A stretch of DNA of 64,000 nt from Polyangiaceae bacterium UTPRO1 (lineage in GTDB: Bacteria; Desulfobacterota; Binatia; UTPRO1): NCBI GenBank assembly GCA_002050235.1, contig MWST01000022.1:1-64000 (forward strand). The letters run 5' to 3'. The translations under genes were made by a program, and so were the position numbers. This document shows positions 19,575-28,855 of this stretch, piece after piece. Under the pieces are notes generated by a model. It had not been told where the DNA came from, made no database searches, and worked only from the letters and a program-made list of their open reading frames with translations. Within the stretch, counting starts at the first letter, position 1, and every line of letters starts with the position of its first letter.

Positions 19575-22500
19575 TCCGGGGAAGCGACGCTTGGTACGAC
19601 GCGGCAGCCGATCGCGCCGGGCTCACCCGCCGGCAACTCCTCGTCTGGGCGGGGGACCGCATCGCCGCAGGCGCGCCGGTCTTCGTCGAGGCGGCGCGTT
19701 GGCTCTGCGACGGACCGCTCGATCCGCGGCGCCTGGTCCGCGCCTTCGCAGCCACCGTCGCCGCCGCCGATGCACTGCGGCTGCGCATCGGCGAGATCGA
19801 CGGCTGGCCGGCCTGGAGCGCACCGTCGGCACCGCCACCGGAGCTCGAGGTCGTAGATCTGTCGATGGACGCGTCGCCGTCAGACGCGCTCGACGACCTC
19901 GGAAAGACGTTGATCGCCGCCTGCGCATCCGGGACGTCCCTGGTCGCGGCGACTCTCGCCCGGCTCGGGCCGGATCGACACGCGCTCGTCCTCGCCCAGC
20001 ACCAGCTCGTCTCCGACTCGTGGTCCTTCGGGCTTCTGCACCGCCGGCTCGAGGAGCGATATGCGGCGCCTGCCGGTGCTGGCGACGACGAGACGGCGCC
20101 GGGATGGCCGCAGTTCGCACAGTACGTAGCCTTCGAGCGCGCCTACAGGCAGTCACCGGCAGCGGCGGCGGCACGCCGCTACTGGGAGCGGACGCGCGCC
20201 GGTGTCCACCCGGCAGGCGAGTCGCCGCCCTCGGGAGCGAGCGCGACGCGGGTGCGACGGATCGTCGTACCGCTCGGGAGGATGCGCTCAGCGGCGGTGC
20301 GTCGTGCGGCGCAGGCCGCGGCGGCGGGTGACGTCGGGCTCTTCGTGTTCTTCGGGGCCGTCGTCGCAGCGCATCTCCAGCGGACGGCCGGCGCCGACGA
20401 CATCGTCCTCGACGTGCCGTTCGCCAACCGGCCTTCGGCGCATTTCAAGGAGACGCTCGGGACGTTCATGAACGTCTGCCCGGTGCGCATCGCGATCGCG
20501 GGCGATGACCGGGTCAGCGAGGTGCGGTCGCGGCTCGCGGCGGCGACGTTCGCGGCCGCCCGCCACCAGATGTTCACCGGCCGCGGCGGCGGGGTGCCGC
20601 AGGCCTACGACGTGCTGGTGAACGTGCATCGTCCGGCGGTCGCCGCGGCGCGCTTCGGCGACTGCGCGCTGCGGGTCGAGTGGGTACCGCCGACGCATCG
20701 CTTCGGAGCCGCGGCGGTGGCCGTGCACGACTTCGGTGCCACCGGCGCGCTGACCCTCGCCGTCGACCTGAACGAAGGTACGTTCTCGCCCGGAGATCGG
20801 GCGGCCTTTGCGGCATCGTTGCTGCGGATCGTCGACGAGCATCTCGACAATGCCGAGCGGCGTCTCGCCGCTCCCGACCGGATTGCGGGTGCCGTCACGG
20901 GCGGGGTGAGCGGCTCGCTCGCGACGGCCGCAGCGCCGTCCGCGTCCGGAGACGGCGCCGCGACTGTATGGTCGCGTTTCGCCGCGCAGGCCCGCGTGGC
21001 GCCGGATGCGGTCGCCGTCCGCTGCGGCGCCGAGGTCCTCACCTACGCCGAGCTCGCGGCGGGCGCCGCTGCGGCGGCGCGCCGCCTGGCAGCCGCCGGG
21101 GCGAGGCGCGGCGAGGTGATCGCGCTCTGGGGGGCGCGTGGTCCGCGGTGGCTCTGTGCGCTGCTCGGCACCATGGCAGCCGGGGCCGCCTACCTGCCGA
21201 TCGATCCGAGCTGGCCCGTGGCCCGGGTCGGAGAGGTCTTGCGGCGCAGCCGCACCCGCCTCTTCGTCACCGATGGAGCGCCGCCCGATCTTCCGCGGCA
21301 GGCCGCGGCCGCGGTCACGGAGGCGGCGTGGACGGCAATGACGATCGCCGATGCCGCGACGACGACCGCGGACGGTCGGAAGCTCGGCGCGGAGCTCTGC
21401 GGACGGGCGGCACCGGCGACCGCCGACGCCGCGGCGACGGCACCGTCGCCGCCGCCGTCCGCCGGCCCGGAGGCGGGCGATGTGGCGTACCTCTTCTACA
21501 CGTCGGGGTCGACGGGAGCGCCGAAGGGGGTCCTCATCGAGCACGCCGGGCTCCTGAACCACCTGGAGGCGAAGATAGCGCTGCTCGGGCTTGCGCCGGG
21601 CGATCGCGTGGCGCAGAACGCCGCCGCCGGCTTCGATATCTCGCTCTGGCAATGTCTGGCGCCGCTCCTGGTCGGTGCGGAAGTCGCAATCCTCCCCGAC
21701 GCCGTCGCCCGCGACCCCGGCGTCCTCGTGCGGATCGTAGCCGAGCAGCAGGTGACGGTGCTCGAGGTCGTACCGAGTGTGCTCCGTCTCGTGCTCGATG
21801 CCGAGCAGGAGGCCGCGGGCGATGCCGGCAGCGGCGATCTCCTGGCCTCGCTCCGGTTCCTGCTGGTCACCGGCGAGGCGCTGCCGCCCGGACTCTGCCG
21901 GCGCTGGTTCGCGCTGCATCCCGCGACTCCGCTCGTGAACGCGTACGGCCCCACGGAGTGCGCCGATGATGTCACGCACCACGTGCTCCGCGTCGCGCCG
22001 CCGGCGAACGCGCCCTCGGTGCCGATCGGCCGGCCGATCCCCGGCATGGAGATACACCTGCTCGACGCGGCGCTGCAGCCGGTCGGCGACGGCGACGCAG
22101 GTGAGCTCTGCGTGTCCGGAGTCGGCGTCGCGCGCGGATATATGGACGATCCCGAACGTACCGCGGCGGCGTTCGTTACCTGCCCACTGGGTCCCGGCGG
22201 TACCGCCGTCCGCGTGTACCGGACGGGCGATCGCGGCCGGCGGCTCTCGGACGGCAGCTTCGTGTGGCTCGGGCGCCTCGATGCGCAAGTGAAGATCCGC
22301 GGCGTCCGTGTCGAGCCGGCCGAGGTCGAGGCGGTGCTTGCTGCACACCCGGAGGTGCGCCAGGCGGCGATGGTGACGCGCGCCGGCGACGAGGAAGAGC
22401 CGCGCCTGGTGGCCCACGTCGTCCTCGCCGCCGTGGACGCAGCGGACACGGCGGACACGGCGGCGGATGCTGCTCATGAGGCCGGCGCCGTGGAGCCCGA

Positions 22501-23074
22501 CGCCATGCCGCGGCGGCATCAGGCCTTCGATCGGCGCGAGGTGCCGCCGCCGTCGGCGCGGATCGCCGCCCTGCGGGCCTTCGTGCAGGAGCATCTGCCC
22601 GAGGCGATGGTGCCGGCGGCATTCGTCGTCCGCCGCGAGATGCCGCTCACCGTGAACGGCAAGATCGACCGCGAGGCGCTCGCGGCCGGCGACGACGAGC
22701 GCCGGCGCCGAGCCGTGGCGACGCCGCCGGCCTCGCCGCTCGAGCACACGGTCGCGGCCATCTGGAGCCGGCTCCTCGGAGTAGCCGCAATCGGTCGCGA
22801 CGAGGACTTCTTCGCGCTCGGCGGCGACTCGCTGCTCGCCTATCGCCTGCTCGGCATGTTGCGTGCCGAGCTCGGCGTCGAGCTCGCACTCGAGGAGTTC
22901 CTTGCGCATCCGACGGTCGCAGGCGCGGCGGCGGCGCTCGCGGCCGTCGCCCTCGACGATCTCGACGCCGCCGCTGCCGAGGCGCTCCTCGCCGGCGTCG
23001 AGGCCCTCGGGGACGATGGAGCGGCGGTGCTGCTGCGGGGCGACACGACGGTCGAGGAGATCAAGGATGTCTGA
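19571..23074 (+). CDS. Nonribosomal peptide synthetase, C-A-T module 1
   Basis: A 1167-residue NRPS module. The condensation domain (about 15-440) has a degenerate active site: H144-Q145-LVS-D149-S150 in place of HHxxxDG, so the catalytic second His is Gln. The adenylation domain (about 460-1035) has YTSGSTGAPKG at 643, FDISLWQ at 688, NAYGPTECADD at 790, YRTGDRGRRL and GKIDR with K1031. Read against the GrsA pocket, the ten residues are D-I-W-E-L-T-A-D-D-K. Three acidic side-chain positions suggest a basic amino acid; SbnA/SbnB downstream point to 2,3-diaminopropionate. The carrier domain has GGDSL with S1087. There is no epimerase or thioesterase. It overlaps the next NRPS gene by 8 bp. Confidence 0.93.
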   Translation: MIRGSDAWYDAAADRAGLTRRQLLVWAGDRIAAGAPVFVEAARWLCDGPLDPRRLVRAFAATVAAADALRLRIGEIDGWPAWSAPSAPPPELEVVDLSMDASPSDALDDLGKTLIAACASGTSLVAATLARLGPDRHALVLAQHQLVSDSWSFGLLHRRLEERYAAPAGAGDDETAPGWPQFAQYVAFERAYRQSPAAAAARRYWERTRAGVHPAGESPPSGASATRVRRIVVPLGRMRSAAVRRAAQAAAAGDVGLFVFFGAVVAAHLQRTAGADDIVLDVPFANRPSAHFKETLGTFMNVCPVRIAIAGDDRVSEVRSRLAAATFAAARHQMFTGRGGGVPQAYDVLVNVHRPAVAAARFGDCALRVEWVPPTHRFGAAAVAVHDFGATGALTLAVDLNEGTFSPGDRAAFAASLLRIVDEHLDNAERRLAAPDRIAGAVTGGVSGSLATAAAPSASGDGAATVWSRFAAQARVAPDAVAVRCGAEVLTYAELAAGAAAAARRLAAAGARRGEVIALWGARGPRWLCALLGTMAAGAAYLPIDPSWPVARVGEVLRRSRTRLFVTDGAPPDLPRQAAAAVTEAAWTAMTIADAATTTADGRKLGAELCGRAAPATADAAATAPSPPPSAGPEAGDVAYLFYTSGSTGAPKGVLIEHAGLLNHLEAKIALLGLAPGDRVAQNAAAGFDISLWQCLAPLLVGAEVAILPDAVARDPGVLVRIVAEQQVTVLEVVPSVLRLVLDAEQEAAGDAGSGDLLASLRFLLVTGEALPPGLCRRWFALHPATPLVNAYGPTECADDVTHHVLRVAPPANAPSVPIGRPIPGMEIHLLDAALQPVGDGDAGELCVSGVGVARGYMDDPERTAAAFVTCPLGPGGTAVRVYRTGDRGRRLSDGSFVWLGRLDAQVKIRGVRVEPAEVEAVLAAHPEVRQAAMVTRAGDEEEPRLVAHVVLAAVDAADTADTAADAAHEAGAVEPDAMPRRHQAFDRREVPPPSARIAALRAFVQEHLPEAMVPAAFVVRREMPLTVNGKIDREALAAGDDERRRRAVATPPASPLEHTVAAIWSRLLGVAAIGRDEDFFALGGDSLLAYRLLGMLRAELGVELALEEFLAHPTVAGAAAALAAVALDDLDAAAAEALLAGVEALGDDGAAVLLRGDTTVEEIKDV

Positions 23075-26000
23075 TCGAGCCGCGCGCGTCGGCGCGCTAT
23101 CGGCGGAGCAGCAGGCGCTCCTGATGCGGCGCCTGGGCAGGCGCACAGTGGGAGCCTCGGGCCTGGAGCCGCTGCCGCGCTGTCCGGGCGTCAACGTGTT
23201 CCGCGCCTCGTACGCACAAGAAAGGCTTTGGTTTCTCGAGCAGGTGGCGGCCGGCAGCGCCGCCTACAACGTTGCCGGGGCCTTCGACGCCCGCGGACGC
23301 CTCGATCTCGCGGCGCTACGGTCGAGCCTGACGGCAGTGATCGCCCGCCATGAAAGCCTGCGCACGACCTTCGTCGCCATGGACGGCCGGCCGCTGCAGG
23401 TGATCTCGCCGGTGGCGCCGGTGGCGATGGTGGTGAGCGACCTCCGCCGCGGCGGCGGCGAGGTCGCTATCGATGCGCCGGAGCTCGGCGCCGAGATCCG
23501 CCGCGAGGTCGAGCGACCGTTCGATCCGAGTCGCGGACCGCTGCTGCGCTTGTGCGTGTTCGCGCTCGGACCCGAGCGGCATGCGGTGGTGCTGACGCTG
23601 CACCACCTGATCGCCGACGCCTGGTCGATGGGCGTCCTCGTCCGTGAGCTCTCGGAGCTCTACTGCGCGGCGGTGTACGGCAGCTCCGCCGCGCTCGCCG
23701 CACCCGGGCTGCAATACGCGGACTACGCCGAATGGCAACGGCGCGACGGCGACTCCCGCCGCGCCGTTGCTGCGGCCTACTGGCGCCGGCAGCTGGCTGG
23801 GGCGCCGTATCCGGCGGTCGCCGCAGGCGATCGGCTCGGCTTTCGCGGTGCGGCGGTGCACTGCGAGTTCGGGACGCAGCTCACAGCCGGCATCCGCGCG
23901 CTGGCGCGCGCGGCGGAGGCTACCGGATTCGCCGTCGCGCTCGCGGCCTGGAGCGCGGTCCTGGCCCGCAAGACCGGGCTCGACGACGTCACCGTGCTGG
24001 CACCGGTCGCCAATCGCGAGCGCTCCGAGCTCGCCGATATCATCGGCTTCTTCGTGAATCTGATCGCGCTGCGGACGCGGCTCGACGACCGACCGACCGT
24101 GGCCGAGCTCGTGCGGCGGGTGGGAGCCGCGGTCCGCGACGGCCTCCGCCACCAGACCCTGCCCTTCGAGGTGGTGCTCGGCGAGCTCGGAGTCGATCGG
24201 ACGCTGACGCGGCCGCCCCTGAGTCCGTTCGCGTTCGCGCTCGAGCGGCCGGTCGCCGAGGCCGTTACCCTGCCGGGCGTGACTTTGACGGCGCTGCCGC
24301 TCGCGGTGCGGACGAGTCGCACCGATCTGGCGTTGGTCGTCGAGGAGCGCGGGAGCGCCGCCGGCTGGCGGGTGCGGCTCGAGTACGACCGGACGCTCTA
24401 CGAGGCGCACGACGCGGCGGCGCTGCTCGCGGATTTTCGCCGCTGCCTCGACGACTTCGTCGCCGACCCGGGGCGGCCGGCGGCGCTCTTCCGGGAACCG
24501 CCGCCGCTGCCGATCGCGAGCAGCGCCGATCCGACGACCGTCTGGGGACGCTTCCTCGCGCAAGCGGCGCGCACACCGGACGCTGTCGCCGTGCGCGCTG
24601 CCGGGCGTACCGTCACCTACGAGGCCTTGCGCCAGCAGGCGCTGGCGCTCGCGGCAGAGCTCGCCGGCGCCGGCGTCGGCAGCGACGACGTGGTCGCTTT
24701 CGCCGGCGGCCGCGGCGCCGGGTGGCTGCGCGCGCTGCTCGCGATCTGGGGAGCCGGCGCCGTCTACCTGCCGCTCGACCCCCGCTGGCCACCGGCGCGG
24801 ACGCACGCCGTGCTCGCGCGCAGCGGCGCCCGTCTCGTCCTCGCCGACGACACCGCCGGCGCGCTGCCGGCGGAGCTTCCCGAGCGCATGGTCGTCCGCC
24901 TCGACGCGCCGCCGGCGCGGACGGCGGCGACGCCGGCCGCATCCGTATCCGGGCCGCGCCCGGACGACGTCGCCTACGTGATCTTCACCTCCGGTTCGAG
25001 CGGGGTGCCGAAAGGTGCCGTCATCGAGCACGCGGGGCTCATGAACCATCTGCGGGCGAAGATCGCGCTCCTCGGACTGACGGCGGCCGATCGCGTGGCG
25101 CAGACGGCGCCGACGAGCTTCGACGTGTCGTTGTGGCAGGCTCTGGCGCCGCTCGTCGTCGGAGCCGAGGTAGTCATCGTCGACGACGCGGCGGCGACGG
25201 ATCCGGCGGCGCTGCCGGCGGCGGTCGGCCGCCACGGCATCACCGCCCTGGAGCTCGTGCCGAGCGTGCTCGGACCGCTGCTCGACGGCGCCGGAGCGGA
25301 CGAGCATGCGGCGCTCGGCAGCCTGCGCTGGCTCGTCGTCACCGGCGAGGCGCTGCCGCCGGCGCTCTGCCGCCGTTGGCTCGCCGTCCATCCCGCCGTG
25401 CCGCTGGTGAATGCCTACGGGCCGACCGAGTGCGCCGACGACGTCACCCACCACGTCGTGCGGACGCCGCCGCCGCCGGACGCGGTGCGGGTGCCGATCG
25501 GCGTGCCGATCCCCGGCATGGACGTCCAGGTCCTCGACGAGCGGCTGGCGCCGGTACCGGCGGGCGTCGCCGGCGAGCTCTGCGTGAGCGGCGTCGGCGT
25601 CGGGCGCGGCTACCTCGGCGATCCCGTGCGTACGGCCGCCGCCTTCGTCACCTCGACCGGCGCCGCTCCGGGACGGCTCTACCGCACGGGCGATCGCGGC
25701 CGCCGGCTCGCCGACGGAACCTTCGAGTGGCTCGGACGCCTCGACGGGCAGGTGAAGCTCGGCGGCGTGCGCATCGAGCTCGACGAGGTCGAGGCGGTCC
25801 TGGAAGCGCACCCGGCGGTGCGCCGGGCCGCTGCCGCCGCCGTGCCGGCGGCGGCTCCGACGCGGCTTCTCGCCTGGGTCGAGGCCGCAGACGGAGCCGC
25901 GGGCGATCTCGTCGCCCGGCTCCGGGAGTGGGCCGCGGCGCGGTTGCCCGCAGCCATGGTGCCGGCCGCGATCGGCGTTCGCAGTACCTTGCCGCTAACG

Positions 26001-27773
26001 GCCCACGGCAAGATCGACCGCCGCGCGCTCGTCGGCGCCGAGCCGGTCGCGGCAGCGGATGCCGCCGTCCGCAGCGGCGCCGGAGCGCACCACGCGCCCC
26101 ACGACGCCGGCGCCGAGAAGGACGTGGCGGCGGACCTCGTCGTCCGCGCCGACGCGCCGCTCTCGGCCCCGGCATTCACGACCGCGACCGAGCGGCTCCT
26201 GGCGGCGCTCTGGACCGAGGTGCTGGGAGTCGAGGTACGGACCGCCCGCGACGGGTTCTTCGCGCTCGGCGGCGACTCGCTGGCGACGCTGCGGTTCGTC
26301 GCCGCAGCGCGGCGCCACGGACTCGTCTTCACGCCGCAACAGGTCTTCGAGACGCCGATGCTGGCGGCGCTGGCGGCGCGGGCCGCCGCGGCGCCGTTGG
26401 CGGCGGAGCAGGGACTGGTCGTCGGCGACCTCGCGCCGACGCCGATACAGCGGCTGCTGCTCGCGGCCGATCTGCCGCGCCTCGATCACTACAACATGGC
26501 GCTGCTGCTCGCGGTCGAAGCGCGCCTCGAGCCGGCGGCGCTCGCGGTCGCCGCCGAGCACCTGCTGCGACACCACGACGTCCTCCGCCTGCGCCTGCAT
26601 CGCGACGGCGAGGGCGCGCAGCTGCGGATCGCCGGCATCGAAGGTCCCGTGCCGTACACGCACGTCGAGCTGGCGGCGGCAGACGCCGCCGCCGCCGCCG
26701 CGGCCATCGAGGCCCGCGCCGCGGCGCTGCAGGCGAGCCTCGACCTCGCCGCCGGTCCGGTCATCCGCATCGTCTCCTTCGACCTCGGCGCGGCGCGCCC
26801 GAGCCGGCTGCTCGTCGTCGTCCATCATCTGGCCTGCGACGCAGCGTCGTGGCCGATCCTGCTCGAAGATCTGGCAGCGCTCTACACGCAGGCTCGCGAG
26901 GGCGTAGCGCTCGCCCTTCCGGCCAAGACCACGTCGTACCGCGCCTGGGCCGAGCACCTCGCCGCCCGGGCGGAGCGCGGGCTCACCGCCGCCGAGCAGG
27001 CCTTCTGGGCCGAGCAGAGCGTCGTCCCGGGCGCACGGCTGCCGCGGACGCGGCCGGTGGCGCGTCCGGCCGTCGCCGACGCAGGGACGCTCGAAGTCGT
27101 GCTCGACGGCGCCGACACCGCTCGCCTGAGCGCCATGCTCGCCCGGCGCGGCGCCACCATGGAGGCGGCGCTCGTGACCGCCGTTGCGACCGCGGTCGCC
27201 GCCGCCGGCGGCGACCGGCGCGTGCTCCTCTACCTCGAGCGCCACGGCCGCGATGCCGCCGCCGGCATCGACGTATCGCGGACGGTGGGATGGTTCACCG
27301 CGGTCTTTCCGCTCGCGGTGGTGGTGGCGCCGGATCGAGACCCGGTCTCTACCCTGGCGGCGGTCGAGCGCCGGCTGCGCGCCGTGCCCGCGGGCGGCAT
27401 CGGCTGGGGACTGGCGGCGTTCGCGTCCGCCGCGACCGCCGCCGGTGCTTTCGCGTCCGACGGCATCCGTCCGGAGGTCAGCTGCAACTACGTCGGGCGC
27501 CTAGACCCGCCGCCCGGACTTCCCTGGCGGCTCGCCCCCGAGTCCGCCGGCGCGGAGACGGCTGCCGCTGGCACCCGGCCGACGATGCTCGACGTCGTCG
27601 CCCACATAGCCGGCGCCCGGTTGCGCGTCGGCTGGCACTACGACGCCGTGGCCTACGAGCGCGCCGCGATCGCGGCGCTCGCGGCGCACGCTATCGAGGT
27701 CCTGCGCCGCCTCGCGCTGAGCGCCGACGCCGCAGTTGCCGAGCCGGCGGCAATTCCGGGGAGGTGGTCATGA
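23067..27773 (+). CDS. Nonribosomal peptide synthetase, C-A-T-E module 2
   Basis: A 1568-residue module. The condensation domain (about 45-470) has an intact H179-H180-LIA-D184 site, with Ala for the final Gly. The adenylation domain (about 495-990) has TSGSSGVPKG at 641, FDVSLWQ at 685, NAYGPTECADD at 782 and GKIDR with K982. Its predicted pocket is D-V-W-E-V-T-A-D-D-K, almost the same as module 1, so both should use the same amino acid. The carrier domain has S1071 in GGDSL. A C-terminal epimerisation domain (about 1110-1550) has PTPIQRL, HHLACDAASW (H1253, H1254, D1258), YLERHGRD at 1389, VSRTVGWFTAVFPL and CNYVGRLD at 1473. No thioesterase or reductase domain follows. Confidence 0.93.
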   Translation: MSDRAARVGALSAEQQALLMRRLGRRTVGASGLEPLPRCPGVNVFRASYAQERLWFLEQVAAGSAAYNVAGAFDARGRLDLAALRSSLTAVIARHESLRTTFVAMDGRPLQVISPVAPVAMVVSDLRRGGGEVAIDAPELGAEIRREVERPFDPSRGPLLRLCVFALGPERHAVVLTLHHLIADAWSMGVLVRELSELYCAAVYGSSAALAAPGLQYADYAEWQRRDGDSRRAVAAAYWRRQLAGAPYPAVAAGDRLGFRGAAVHCEFGTQLTAGIRALARAAEATGFAVALAAWSAVLARKTGLDDVTVLAPVANRERSELADIIGFFVNLIALRTRLDDRPTVAELVRRVGAAVRDGLRHQTLPFEVVLGELGVDRTLTRPPLSPFAFALERPVAEAVTLPGVTLTALPLAVRTSRTDLALVVEERGSAAGWRVRLEYDRTLYEAHDAAALLADFRRCLDDFVADPGRPAALFREPPPLPIASSADPTTVWGRFLAQAARTPDAVAVRAAGRTVTYEALRQQALALAAELAGAGVGSDDVVAFAGGRGAGWLRALLAIWGAGAVYLPLDPRWPPARTHAVLARSGARLVLADDTAGALPAELPERMVVRLDAPPARTAATPAASVSGPRPDDVAYVIFTSGSSGVPKGAVIEHAGLMNHLRAKIALLGLTAADRVAQTAPTSFDVSLWQALAPLVVGAEVVIVDDAAATDPAALPAAVGRHGITALELVPSVLGPLLDGAGADEHAALGSLRWLVVTGEALPPALCRRWLAVHPAVPLVNAYGPTECADDVTHHVVRTPPPPDAVRVPIGVPIPGMDVQVLDERLAPVPAGVAGELCVSGVGVGRGYLGDPVRTAAAFVTSTGAAPGRLYRTGDRGRRLADGTFEWLGRLDGQVKLGGVRIELDEVEAVLEAHPAVRRAAAAAVPAAAPTRLLAWVEAADGAAGDLVARLREWAAARLPAAMVPAAIGVRSTLPLTAHGKIDRRALVGAEPVAAADAAVRSGAGAHHAPHDAGAEKDVAADLVVRADAPLSAPAFTTATERLLAALWTEVLGVEVRTARDGFFALGGDSLATLRFVAAARRHGLVFTPQQVFETPMLAALAARAAAAPLAAEQGLVVGDLAPTPIQRLLLAADLPRLDHYNMALLLAVEARLEPAALAVAAEHLLRHHDVLRLRLHRDGEGAQLRIAGIEGPVPYTHVELAAADAAAAAAAIEARAAALQASLDLAAGPVIRIVSFDLGAARPSRLLVVVHHLACDAASWPILLEDLAALYTQAREGVALALPAKTTSYRAWAEHLAARAERGLTAAEQAFWAEQSVVPGARLPRTRPVARPAVADAGTLEVVLDGADTARLSAMLARRGATMEAALVTAVATAVAAAGGDRRVLLYLERHGRDAAAGIDVSRTVGWFTAVFPLAVVVAPDRDPVSTLAAVERRLRAVPAGGIGWGLAAFASAATAAGAFASDGIRPEVSCNYVGRLDPPPGLPWRLAPESAGAETAAAGTRPTMLDVVAHIAGARLRVGWHYDAVAYERAAIAALAAHAIEVLRRLALSADAAVAEPAAIPGRWS

Positions 27774-28855
27774 AGGAGGGGATCCTGGCCGCCGTCGGCG
27801 GTACGCCGCTCGTCGCGCTCCGGCGGTTGGCACCCGATGCGCCTTTCCGGCTGTTCGCCAAGCTCGAGGCCTGCAATCCGGGGGGGAGCATAAAGGATCG
27901 GGCGGCGCTCGGCCTTCTCGAGGGGGCGATGCGGGCAGGGCGCATCGGTTCGAGGACGGTGGTCGTCGAGTCCAGCTCCGGGAACATGGGCATCGGACTC
28001 GCGCAGGCCTGCGCCGTGCTCGGGCTCCGCTTCGTGTGCGTCGTCGACGCGCGCGCGACGTCCCAGAACATCGCCATCCTGCGCGCCTACGGGGCGGAGA
28101 TCGAGGTCGTGGAGGCGCCGGATCCGAGCGGCGGCTTCCTCGGCGCCCGCATCGCCCGCGTGCGCGCGCTCGTCGATCGTCTGCCCGACGCCTTCTGGCC
28201 CGACCAGTACGGCAACGTCGACAATGCCCGCGCGCACCGCCGCACCATGCACGAGATCGCGACGGCGCTCGATGGCCGGATCGACGTCCTCTTCTGTCCC
28301 ACCAGCACCTGCGGCACGATCCGCGGCTGCGCCGATTATGCCCGCGCCCACGGGCTTTCGACCACCATCGTCGCCGTCGACGCGGTGGGTAGCGTGATCT
28401 TCGGCGCCGCCGGCGCCCCTGCGGCCGCATCGGCGCCGGTGCGCTTGATTCCCGGGCACGGCGCGGCCCTGCGCCCCGCGCTCCATCGCGACGACCTCGC
28501 CGACGCCTGCGTCCACGTCTCCGATCTCGAGTGCGTGATCGGCTGCCGCCGACTCGTAGCTCGCGAAGGCATCCTCGCCGGCGGCTCGTCGGGTGCGGCG
28601 GTGATGGCGGTCGAGCGCTTGCGGGACCGCCTCGGCGCCGGCGCGACGGCGGTAGCGATCTTCCCCGATCGCGGCGAGCGCTACCTCGACACCATCTACT
28701 CCGACGCCTGGGTGCAGCGGCACTTCGGGGTGCTGCCGGACGAGGGCGCGGCGGCGGGCGGGCCGCGGCCGCGCCCTCTCCGCCGCGAGCCCGCGGCCGC
28801 GCGTCGTTGCGGAGCCGTCGCGTCCGCGCGCCGGGCCGCGGCGGAGCGAGCATGA
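27770..28855 (+). CDS. sbnA: 2,3-diaminopropionate biosynthesis protein SbnA-like (PLP enzyme)
   Basis: A 361-residue PLP-dependent enzyme of the cysteine-synthase fold. The PLP lysine is K42 in NPGGSIKDRAA, the phosphate-side loop is SSSGNMGIG, and CPTSTCGTIRG and LAGGSSGAAVMA follow. In the SbnA family O-phospho-L-serine and L-glutamate are joined to N-(1-amino-1-carboxyethyl-2)-glutamate, the precursor of L-2,3-diaminopropionate. It could in principle be an ordinary cysteine synthase, but the adjacent SbnB homologue and the NRPS context strongly favour the Dap pathway. It starts inside the stop of NRPS module 2 (ATGA). The last 35 residues are an Arg/Ala-rich tail not usual for the family. 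Confidence 0.88.
   Translation: MKEGILAAVGGTPLVALRRLAPDAPFRLFAKLEACNPGGSIKDRAALGLLEGAMRAGRIGSRTVVVESSSGNMGIGLAQACAVLGLRFVCVVDARATSQNIAILRAYGAEIEVVEAPDPSGGFLGARIARVRALVDRLPDAFWPDQYGNVDNARAHRRTMHEIATALDGRIDVLFCPTSTCGTIRGCADYARAHGLSTTIVAVDAVGSVIFGAAGAPAAASAPVRLIPGHGAALRPALHRDDLADACVHVSDLECVIGCRRLVAREGILAGGSSGAAVMAVERLRDRLGAGATAVAIFPDRGERYLDTIYSDAWVQRHFGVLPDEGAAAGGPRPRPLRREPAAARRCGAVASARRAAAERA

Noticed and set aside
20288..23194. A 968-codon frame antisense to NRPS module 1
   Set aside because: Typical high-GC antisense shadow, with no start signal and no recognisable domain.
27770..28855. Calling the PLP enzyme an ordinary cysteine synthase
   Set aside because: The fold is shared, but the partner SbnB gene and the NRPS operon fit the diaminopropionate pathway much better.
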